In this document: positions 1-4,844 of the stretch, one piece after another
Layout: each line of letters begins with the position of its first letter
Numbering within the stretch: position 1 is the stretch's first letter
DNA from: Deltaproteobacteria bacterium
GTDB taxonomy: Bacteria > Desulfobacterota > Dissulfuribacteria > Dissulfuribacterales > QOAL01
Assembly: GCA_026988585.1 (NCBI GenBank)
Contig: JALSKY010000272.1
Span: forward strand, 1-7,437
Length of the DNA stretch: 7,437 bases
Reading direction: 5' to 3'
The notes under the pieces: generated by a model
What the model saw: only the letters and a program-made list of their open reading frames with translations
Databases searched by the model: none
Told to the model about the DNA's origin: nothing
Program-made: the position numbers and the translations under genes

Positions 1-204
1 TATACCATGGGGCTTCCGAATCCCGATCTGAGACTCTACGTGCTGATCCACAGTTATCTCGGCGTAGCCCTGGTGGCAATCTTCATGGTCCATGTATATC
101 TAACTGTCTTTGCCATCAAGGGCAGCCTGGGCAGCATGATTACAGGTATGAAGGCCAAGGAAGAGGTTCAGATCCTGCATAGTTGTTACAAGTTCAAGGA
201 GTAG
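1..204 (+). CDS. Formate dehydrogenase-type cytochrome b (gamma) subunit, C-terminal end, partial
   Basis: The reading frame is open from the first base of the window, so this is the last 67 residues of a gene that begins upstream. It shows one hydrophobic segment (about residues 14-34) with two histidines 14 residues apart (IHSYLG...VHVYL). It is followed by a KGSLGSMITG motif and a short polar cytoplasmic-type tail. Membrane cytochrome b subunits of respiratory formate dehydrogenases (FdnI/FdoI family) end this way: HxY, then KGS...MI.G, then a tail rich in H, W or Y. In that family the paired histidines are heme b or quinone-site residues, and the subunit passes electrons from formate oxidation to the quinone pool. 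A related b-type subunit of another molybdoenzyme or hydrogenase cannot be excluded from this fragment. The mobB gene just downstream supports a molybdoenzyme locus. Confidence 0.75.
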   Translation, partial: YTMGLPNPDLRLYVLIHSYLGVALVAIFMVHVYLTVFAIKGSLGSMITGMKAKEEVQILHSCYKFKE

Positions 205-240
205 CACAGCAGATATCTTCATATTTATCTGTTAGGATTT

Positions 241-278
241 AAGCGGCCAGGCAATGATTCTCCTGGTCGCTTTTTTTG
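241..278 (+). terminator. Intrinsic terminator after the cytochrome b gene
   Basis: A 10-bp stem pairs AGCGGCCAGG (242-251) with CCTGGTCGCT (262-271), with one G-U pair and a 10-base loop. A run of seven T (271-277) follows at once. It lies 37 bp after the stop codon of the cytochrome b gene and separates it from mobB, which therefore probably has its own promoter in the 54 bp that follow or depends on readthrough. Confidence 0.9.
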
Positions 279-331
279 TGCTGCTGCCAGGTGTCTTTTT
301 GTATGGAATTTTGTTGAAATGAGGGAGGATT

Positions 332-991
332 ATGGCACAGGTTATAACATTTATAGGATGGCACAATTCCGGGAAGACCACACTGTTGACCAGGGTTGTA
401 AAGGAGTTGAAGGCCAGGGGCTGGAGGATCGCTGTGCTGAAATCCAGCAGCCATTCAGGTATAGAGTTTGACCGGCCTGATACCGATACTTTCAGACTCA
501 AAGAGGCTGGAGCAGATTCGGTGGCACTGGTGGCCCCTGATCAATTGGTGCTTATGGAGGGTGGCACCAGGATGTCTCTCAAGGCCCTGGCACACCGTTT
601 TTTTCCTGATGCCCATCTGGTGATAGGTGAAGGTTTCAAGGATACAGTGGGTGTGGACAAGATAGAGGTGGTAAAGCAGGAAGAGATGCCATCCCTTTAC
701 AGGGAGGCAGGAAATGTGGTGGCTGTGGTCAGTGAAAAAGATGCCCCTGGTACAAGAGTCTTTCGACCAGGCGAGGTAAAGGAGCTCACCTCCTTCATAG
801 AAAAACGATATATTCTCAAGGACATGGACAAGCCTGCAGCCTCACTTCTGGTGAATGGCACACCAATTCCGCTGAAATTCTTTGTTCAGCAGGCCATAGC
901 CGGAGCAGTTGCCGGGCTTGTGGATTCCCTGAAGGGGACCAGGAATGCTGAGACCATAGAGATACTGGTGAAGGTCCCCAAGGATAGATGA
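332..991 (+). CDS. mobB: Molybdopterin-guanine dinucleotide biosynthesis protein MobB
   Basis: This 219-residue protein is a P-loop GTP-binding adapter that works with MobA when GMP is attached to molybdopterin to give the MGD cofactor of formate dehydrogenases and related enzymes. The Walker A loop is GWHNSGKTT at residues 9-17. After it come the family-typical segments VLKSSSHSG (35-43), a DRPDTDTFRLKEAGA stretch (47-61) and LVIGEGFK (96-103). Residues 1-160 match the usual MobB length. Residues 168-219 form a C-terminal extension (SLLVNGTPIPLKFFVQQ, then GLVDSLKG) absent from the roughly 175-residue E. coli protein but, as I recall, present in many MobB proteins of anaerobes and archaea. 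The ATG follows a purine-rich GAGGGAGGATT; its GGAGG lies only 3 bases from the ATG, so the upstream GAGG is the better-spaced alternative. The start gives the canonical MobB N-terminus. DUF389 follows 8 bp later. Confidence 0.93.
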   Translation: MAQVITFIGWHNSGKTTLLTRVVKELKARGWRIAVLKSSSHSGIEFDRPDTDTFRLKEAGADSVALVAPDQLVLMEGGTRMSLKALAHRFFPDAHLVIGEGFKDTVGVDKIEVVKQEEMPSLYREAGNVVAVVSEKDAPGTRVFRPGEVKELTSFIEKRYILKDMDKPAASLLVNGTPIPLKFFVQQAIAGAVAGLVDSLKGTRNAETIEILVKVPKDR

Positions 992-999
992 TGCTATAA

Positions 1000-2031
1000 A
1001 TGTCAGCCAAGTTAATAGAAATAACGCTTCCCGGGGGGAGGGCCGAGGATATCCGGGAACTGTTGCACGGGTTTGAACTCCAGGATTTCTGGTGGGTCAA
1101 GGGGGAGGATCACAATGCCCGTGTTCTGATCCTGGCGGATTCAGGTTCTGTGGAGCAGATACTCGATATCCTGTCTGGCTATCTTTCTGCTCTGCCAGGG
1201 GCAAAAGCGATCCTCATTGGCGTGGATGCCTGCGTACCTGCCAGTGATGGGGAGCAAAAGGGAGGCGGGGAAGAGCGTTCCCTGCAGTCAGAAAAAGGTG
1301 GCGACGAACAGGCTGAGAACAATTCCGGTCTTGTAGGCAGGATCAGCAGGCAGGAACTCCTTTCCATTATAGAGCAGGGCACTGCAGTATCATGGGATTT
1401 TGTCCTGATGGTGGTTCTCTCTGCGGTCATTGCTGCCATTGGCCTGGTCCGGAGTGATACTGCAATAATCATTGGTGCAATGGTGCTGGCTCCCCTGCTG
1501 CTCCCGAATATGGCACTTAGCCTTGGCAGCACCCTTGGGGACAATCGGCTTCTTGGCCGGGCAGCAGCAGTTGTTGGTGCAGGTGTGGCCCTGGCAATAA
1601 TCACAGGGCTGCTCATAGGCATGGTCCTCCATCCATCACCTGAGATCCCGGCAATTGTCAAAAGGACTGCAGTGGTGCCCAGCGATATGGTTTTGGCATT
1701 TTCCTCTGGTGTCGCAGGGGTGATTGCCATGCTCAGCAGCGGGCATCTCTCCCTCATCGGGGTTATGGTAGCCGTGGCCCTTATGCCTCCCCTTGTTACA
1801 GCAGGACTGCTCATGGGAGGCGGTTATATGTCGGAAGGAGGCGGGGCACTGGCCTTGGCCCTGGTCAATGTGATCTGTATCAATCTGGCTGGAATAATCA
1901 CCTTCCGTTTTTATGGCATAAGGCCCGGTAGATGGTGGAAGGAAACCTATGCCAAAAGGGCTGCTGCTCGGGCCATAGTTTTCTGGCTTTTCCTCATAGC
2001 CCTGCTCCTGTTTATTCTCTATCTCCATTAA
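1000..2031 (+). CDS. DUF389 family multi-pass membrane protein
   Basis: This is a 343-residue membrane protein of the uncharacterised DUF389 family (TIGR00341/TIGR00271-like). Residues 1-78 form a small soluble alpha/beta domain (LIEITLPGGRAEDI at the start). Residues 80-112 are a Gly/Glu/Lys-rich hydrophilic linker. From about 133 there are six to seven hydrophobic segments (roughly 133-151, 153-176, 186-210, 228-246, 249-273, 281-303, 323-342). The family-typical patterns GAMVLAPLLLPN and VMVAVALMPPLVTAG lie in the second and fifth. The function is unknown; these proteins are assumed to sit in the inner membrane. The start is fixed by an in-frame TAA immediately before the ATG. The nearest purine-rich site (AAGGAT, 980-985) is about 14 bases upstream, so translation may be coupled to mobB, whose stop lies 8 bp upstream. 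Its 3' end converges on the selenoprotein gene. Confidence 0.88.
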   Translation: MSAKLIEITLPGGRAEDIRELLHGFELQDFWWVKGEDHNARVLILADSGSVEQILDILSGYLSALPGAKAILIGVDACVPASDGEQKGGGEERSLQSEKGGDEQAENNSGLVGRISRQELLSIIEQGTAVSWDFVLMVVLSAVIAAIGLVRSDTAIIIGAMVLAPLLLPNMALSLGSTLGDNRLLGRAAAVVGAGVALAIITGLLIGMVLHPSPEIPAIVKRTAVVPSDMVLAFSSGVAGVIAMLSSGHLSLIGVMVAVALMPPLVTAGLLMGGGYMSEGGGALALALVNVICINLAGIITFRFYGIRPGRWWKETYAKRAAARAIVFWLFLIALLLFILYLH

Positions 2032-2074
2032 AAAAATGGCCGGACATACAGGCGTTGCCTGGTGATGTCCAGCC
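2030..2074 (-). terminator. Intrinsic terminator of the selenoprotein gene, in a convergent intergenic region
   Basis: A long imperfect hairpin spans 2038-2074. GGC (2038-2040) pairs with GCC (2072-2074), GGACAT (2042-2047) with ATGTCC (2065-2070), and CAGGC (2049-2053) with GCCTG (2057-2061) around a GTT loop. Read on the minus strand it is followed within two bases by seven T (2036-2030), a complete intrinsic terminator 49 bp after the TAG of the selenoprotein gene. On the plus strand the same hairpin follows the DUF389 stop but has no close T-run (TTTTT appears only at 2101-2105), so it would serve that gene less well. Its position after the distal TAG, not after the internal TGA, supports the extended reading frame. 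Confidence 0.8.
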
Positions 2075-2122
2075 TGAAAAGCTGCCGGTCAACCCCCTTG
2101 TTTTTCTTAGATGGTGTCTCGC

Positions 2123-2890
2123 CTATTTTACAATGAATGTTACCTTGTCTATACCTGTGTTGCCATTTCCAGGATCAAAGGCATAAACAGTAACTTCATA
2201 TACTCCCTTGGTGTCTGCCTTAACCGTACCTTTGAACTGGCTTTTTTGTCCGGCATATTCCAGGGGAATCTCCCCGATCTTTTTGCCGTTTCTTTTTACG
2301 ATTCCCTTGATCTCAAACTTGGAGCTGTCCCATACGCCACCTGGCGCAACAGGGCAGCCTCACATCATGGTGATATTTGCCCTGATGAGAACCTCCTGGG
2401 GAGCCCCTTTGAGTTTTACATGGGTGGGGGGATCCAGGATATCCACCACAAAGCCTGGCAGTTCCATGATCCAGGCATCTCCGCCTGTAATGTTCTTTCC
2501 GGGAACGACCCATTGGGTTACCGATGCCCGGTTGGCTGCCTGTATCTGGGCAAGAGGACCGTAAGCAGTAACCTCTACGAGAGTCGGTTCATCAATATCA
2601 ATGGTAGCCTTGAACTTGCCTGATTTCTCATCAGACAGGACTGCACCCCTTGGATGGGGGCTCTGCATTATCACCTCGGTATTACCTGTGCTTCCAGAGG
2701 TTACACCTTTGGCCAGCAACTCTCCGGTGTGGGCATCCCTGATGGTGATGAGGGCCCCGCCCATGCTGCTACCAAGGAACTTGGCATCCTTGGTCTTGAC
2801 CATGATTGTTATCTCAGTAGGTACGGCCATGGCAATACCCCAAGAAAGCAGCACCCCGAGACAACATAGCAATAACATTTTGATCTTCAT
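2123..2890 (-). CDS. Predicted secreted selenoprotein with a Sec-Gly-Cys motif (TGA at 2360-2362 read as selenocysteine)
   Basis: The gene has 256 codons including the stop and gives 255 residues if the in-frame TGA (codon 177) is read as Sec. Residues 1-22 are a typical Sec-type signal peptide (MKIK, hydrophobic core, AMA before VPTE). Residues 25-130 look like a beta-rich carboxypeptidase-regulatory or Ig-like domain (GALITIRDAHTGELLAKG). A linker with PGKNITGGDAW and ELPGFVVDILDPP follows. A second beta-rich part (about 148-255) contains NITMM-Sec-GCPVAPGG and ends VTVYAFDPG...DKVTFIVK. The mature protein has no cysteine except Cys179, so Sec177-Gly-Cys179 is probably the active or metal-binding site. 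The frame stays open for 78 codons after the TGA, a SECIS-like hairpin follows it, and the terminator lies after the distal TAG. A conventional call would end at 2360 with 176 residues. The alternative is a genuine stop, or a nonsense mutation in a Cys or Trp codon. I do not recognise a named family; the cell envelope or periplasm is the likely location. Confidence 0.82.
2324..2358 (-). promoter_or_regulatory. Bacterial SECIS-like hairpin immediately downstream of the in-frame TGA
   Basis: On the minus strand the TGA (2362-2360) is followed by a stem-loop inside the coding sequence. The lower stem pairs GCUG (2358-2355) with CAGC (2327-2324). CCC (2354-2352) then pairs with GGG (2331-2329), with one A bulged. 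After an internal loop, UGCGCC (2348-2343) pairs with GGCGUA (2338-2333), including one G-U. The apical loop is AGGU (2342-2339). The loop begins 18 bases after the TGA and has G at its second and third positions, matching the bacterial rule (loop about 16-37 bases downstream, G among its first two bases). The E. coli fdhF element, as I remember it, has an AGGUCU loop. The expected partner is the elongation factor SelB with Sec-tRNA. The pairing was worked out by hand. Confidence 0.78.
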
Positions 2891-2897
2891 CTCTTGG

Positions 2898-2905
2898 ACC
2901 TCCTT
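2898..2905 (-). promoter_or_regulatory. Strong ribosome binding site of the selenoprotein gene
   Basis: AAGGAGGT on the minus strand is a complete Shine-Dalgarno sequence, 7 bases before the ATG at 2890-2888. It fixes the start and yields the signal peptide. An 8-base repeat TCACACAA overlaps its left edge. Confidence 0.85.
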
Positions 2906-2967
2906 GTGTGAAAGGGCTTTTGTGTGACCGGCACGTTAGAACTTTTGAGCCTGTTCTCATAATAGAG

Positions 2968-2996
2968 ATAATAGTTAGGATGCAAACATTAGTCAA
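2968..2996 (-). promoter_or_regulatory. Sigma-70-like promoter of the selenoprotein gene
   Basis: On the minus strand TTGACT (2996-2991) and TATTAT (2973-2968) are separated by exactly 17 bases, close to the ideal -35/-10 arrangement. A transcript would start near 2961 and have a leader of about 70 bases. A second TATTAT (2964-2959) is too far from the -35 box to use it. A small inverted repeat AGAAC/GTTCT (2957-2938) would lie near the 5' end of the mRNA. The promoter makes this gene a transcription unit separate from fliW upstream. Confidence 0.75.
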
Positions 2997-3074
2997 GAGT
3001 TGTGATTGGGCCGGTGTGTGCAGAGGTGTAACCTGGTTGTGAAAGAGTTTTTACATGGATGCCAGGAGGCTGTT

Positions 3075-3092
3075 CCCGGAATTATATCCGGG
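3075..3092 (-). terminator. Hairpin across the fliW stop codon, possible weak terminator
   Basis: CCCGGA (minus strand, 3092-3087) pairs with TCCGGG (3080-3075) in a perfect 6-bp stem around a 6-base loop that contains the TAA of fliW. No T-run follows, so intrinsic termination would be weak. It could instead protect the 3' end or act with Rho. Confidence 0.25.
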
Positions 3093-3567
3093 CGTCTGCC
3101 TTCTCTCCCTTTTGCTCTGGAGACCTGGAGAAGAATGGAGTCATGTCGAACCGCACTGGATATCTGGAGGGGTCCAGCAGAATCTGTTTGCCAATGCGGG
3201 CAGTGGAGTTTATCACAACAGGGCCAAGGAGGTTGGCTGTTACTGCAGGATCCGTTGTGTCGGATTCCCTTCTGAAGGTAAGGAACACCAGTATGAGAAG
3301 ATCATCCTCCTTTTCTATCTTAAGCTCCTGTTCGGCACTTTCCGGTATCTCAAAGTGATAATTCAGGCCATACTGAAAGGGTTCTGTGGCAAGAAAGGCC
3401 AGGTTGGGGTTCTCTATATTCTGTAACCAGAACAGGGGCAGGTCTTCCCTGGCTGGCAGCAGCGCATATCTCTTTTCATTAGGGAATCCCGGAATCCCTG
3501 AGGGAAAGGTTATCAGCTTCTCCTCATCTATCTCTATGGTGCCAAAGCGGCTGGTTTCTATCTTCAT
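3082..3567 (-). CDS. fliW: Flagellar assembly factor FliW, antagonist of CsrA
   Basis: This 161-residue cytoplasmic protein is of the FliW family. FliW binds CsrA allosterically and relieves its block on flagellin translation; flagellin in turn titrates FliW. The family signatures are visible: TSRFGTIEIDEEKLITFPSGIPGFPNEKRYALL is the characteristic N-terminus (residues 5-37; F-P-x-G-I-x-G-F at 21-28). It is followed by PLFWLQNIENPNLAFLAT (44-61) and AVTANLLGPVVINSTARIGKQI (108-129). The length is slightly above the usual 130-150, because of a polar tail after about 145 (SRSPEQKGEKADARI). The start is preceded only by a weak purine tract (GAGCAAAATGAC). It follows csrA by 56 bp in the same direction, the order expected for a shared transcript. 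A hairpin covers its stop codon. Confidence 0.95.
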   Translation of the reverse strand: MKIETSRFGTIEIDEEKLITFPSGIPGFPNEKRYALLPAREDLPLFWLQNIENPNLAFLATEPFQYGLNYHFEIPESAEQELKIEKEDDLLILVFLTFRRESDTTDPAVTANLLGPVVINSTARIGKQILLDPSRYPVRFDMTPFFSRSPEQKGEKADARI

Positions 3568-3623
3568 GTCATTTTGCTCATTTATCTTCTTGTTTGGACG
3601 GCAAAGAGAAAAACAGCTCTATT

Positions 3624-3845
3624 CTATTTTTCGATATCGTCAAAACCGTCCAGATTGTTAACAGAGGCGGCGGCCTCGATATTTGCCTCCCTTATCCTCT
3701 GGAACACCTCTTCCCTGTGAATCGGAAGGTCCCGGCTGGCCTTGATGCCAAGACGCACCTTTCTGCCCTGGATATCCAGGACCGTGATCTCTATATCATT
3801 TCCGATTCGTATCTTCTGGCCAGGTTTTCTGGTAAATATCAGCAC
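3624..3845 (-). CDS. csrA: Translational regulator CsrA
   Basis: CsrA is a small homodimeric RNA-binding protein that recognises GGA motifs in leaders and represses or alters translation. I chose the GTG at 3845-3843: it gives 73 residues beginning (M)LIFTRKPGQ, the canonical CsrA N-terminus, and has AAGGGG (3859-3854) eight bases upstream. A longer frame from a TTG at 3866 would add seven residues unlike the family. Conserved features include IGNDIEITVLDIQG (14-27), RKVRLGIKA (28-36) and IHREEVFQRI (42-51). Arg44, central to RNA binding, is present. Asn55, which I recall as needed for FliW contact in Bacillus subtilis CsrA, is also present. Position 4 is Phe instead of the common Leu. Residues 56-73 form a tail ending in an acidic stretch (DGFDDIEK). 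The gene follows flgL by 64 bp and precedes fliW, its regulator. Confidence 0.95.
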   Translation of the reverse strand: MLIFTRKPGQKIRIGNDIEITVLDIQGRKVRLGIKASRDLPIHREEVFQRIREANIEAAASVNNLDGFDDIEK

Positions 3846-3909
3846 AACAGGCACCCCTTTCCCCAACAGTTTACGTTATTGGCCAGGTGCCCGAACACTC
3901 AGTGAAACA

Positions 3910-4806
3910 TCATAGGAAATCCACAAGGCTCATCTTCATCACCTTGGATGCAGATGCAAGAGCGGCCTGATATCCGGTTTCAGCAGCCTTCAGGGCATTG
4001 GCCGCTTCTATGATATCTGTCCCCTCTATATCCGCAAGCCTTTCCTTGTTGGTAAAGGTCAACTCATCTGCAATGGCCTCTTTGGTGTCCAGGGTGTTCT
4101 GCATTGCACCGGTCTTTGCGGTATGGATGGAGATCTCCTCTGCAGCGTGATCTATGTGGCCCATTGCTGCCTGTATGCCCGGGTTGCTGTTGTGCATCAG
4201 GGCATCGTGGAGATCCTTCAGTGCCTTGAATGTGCCTGACTCGACCAGGGCGGTTTTCCCATCTATGTTTATCTTTTGCTGCAGTCCCGGGGCCGTGCCC
4301 ACGGCAATTGCCTCCTGGTTTCCATTGTAGGTGACATTGAGGTCCCGATCCAACGCAAAGGGATATTCGCCTGCATCAAAGCCGGTGGTCCTGGAACCGG
4401 CCAGAATATATCTGCCAGCCTGCCTCGTGTTTCCCAGGGCCACTACCTCCTCCATGATTGTCTCGATCTCCATGGCTATGGCCCGCCTGTCATCACGGTT
4501 CATGGTATCATTTGCCCCCTGAATGGCCAGCTCCTTGGCCCTGATCAGCCGATCTTCCACCTGCTGGAGAATGGTCTCTGTGGCCTTTACCCAGCCACGG
4601 GCAAAGACGATATTTCGGCCATACTGGTCGGTCTCGGCAATGGAGCTCCTGACGCCAAGGGCATGGGTTAGTTTTACCGGCGCATCAGAGGGCTTCCGGT
4701 AGATCTTGCCTGAAGCTATGGAGTTGTTTATATCGGCCTGCTTCTCCACCAGTCTTCCAAGATCGGTGTTGATCTGATCATACAGGCTGTTCATTGTAAC
4801 ACGCAT
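3910..4806 (-). CDS. flgL: Flagellar hook-associated protein 3 (FlgL)
   Basis: The 298-residue length is typical of FlgL, which forms the second hook-filament junction ring between FlgK and flagellin and is exported by the flagellar type III system. The N-terminal flagellin-like helical region is clear: RVTMNSLYDQINTDLGRLVEKQADINNSIASGKIYRKPSDAP at residues 2-43, where SGK-x-x-RKPSDAP is diagnostic. Residues 70-140 continue the coiled-coil region (RGWVKATETILQQVEDRL, ANDTMNRDDR, LGNTRQAGRYILAGS). A short variable domain covers about 140-200. The C-terminal helix ends ETGYQAALASASKVMKMSLVDFL, with the standard amphipathic heptad pattern. No signal peptide is present, as expected. It lies 38 bp after flgK in the same direction and is translated from a GGAGG placed in a small hairpin. 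The TGA stop is genuine: the family ends in a similar DFL. Confidence 0.96.
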   Translation of the reverse strand: MRVTMNSLYDQINTDLGRLVEKQADINNSIASGKIYRKPSDAPVKLTHALGVRSSIAETDQYGRNIVFARGWVKATETILQQVEDRLIRAKELAIQGANDTMNRDDRRAIAMEIETIMEEVVALGNTRQAGRYILAGSRTTGFDAGEYPFALDRDLNVTYNGNQEAIAVGTAPGLQQKINIDGKTALVESGTFKALKDLHDALMHNSNPGIQAAMGHIDHAAEEISIHTAKTGAMQNTLDTKEAIADELTFTNKERLADIEGTDIIEAANALKAAETGYQAALASASKVMKMSLVDFL

Positions 4807-4819
4807 TGGAGTGCCTCCA
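4807..4819 (-). promoter_or_regulatory. flgL ribosome binding site inside a hairpin, possible CsrA site
   Basis: On the minus strand TGGAG (4819-4815) pairs with CTCCA (4811-4807) around a GCA loop, directly before the flgL ATG (4806-4804). The Shine-Dalgarno GGAGG (4818-4814) is largely within the stem. With the preceding A (4820) the sequence reads AUGGA, which fits the ANGGA core bound by CsrA. Regulation here is inference. In classical CsrA sites the GGA lies in the loop, whereas here it is in the stem. Confidence 0.4.
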
Positions 4820-4844
4820 TTAAAATCGCATGGTTATCATCCTG

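Noticed and set aside
279..331. A promoter for mobB between the terminator and the gene.
   Set aside because: A TATGGA-like -10 (302-307) can be paired only with a poor TTGTGC at a 20-base spacing, too weak to annotate. A promoter is likely here but not identifiable by eye.
989..999. The mobB TGA as selenocysteine.
   Set aside because: The frame reaches TAA (997-999) two codons later, so there is nothing to extend.
1179..1814. A 211-codon open frame on the minus strand opposite the DUF389 gene.
   Set aside because: It is the antisense shadow of a high-GC membrane-protein gene: Ser/Pro/Thr/Arg-rich composition, no recognisable domain and no ribosome binding site.
2111..2623. A 170-codon plus-strand open frame overlapping the selenoprotein gene.
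   Set aside because: No domain, no ribosome binding site and an implausible composition. The opposite strand has a signal peptide, a promoter, a strong RBS and a terminator.
2360..2890. A complete 176-residue secreted protein ending at the TGA.
   Set aside because: The frame continues for 78 open codons with protein-like composition, a SECIS-like hairpin follows the TGA, and the intrinsic terminator lies after the distal TAG. It is better read as the N-terminal part of a 255-residue selenoprotein.
2814..2996. A 60-codon minus-strand frame across the selenoprotein leader.
   Set aside because: Its start lies within the -35 promoter box, and it runs out of frame into the signal peptide coding region; there is no protein-like content.
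3870..3912. The flgL TGA (3912-3910) read as another selenocysteine codon.
   Set aside because: The protein already ends in the family-typical DFL, the extension would be only about 13 codons before TAA, and no SECIS-like hairpin follows.
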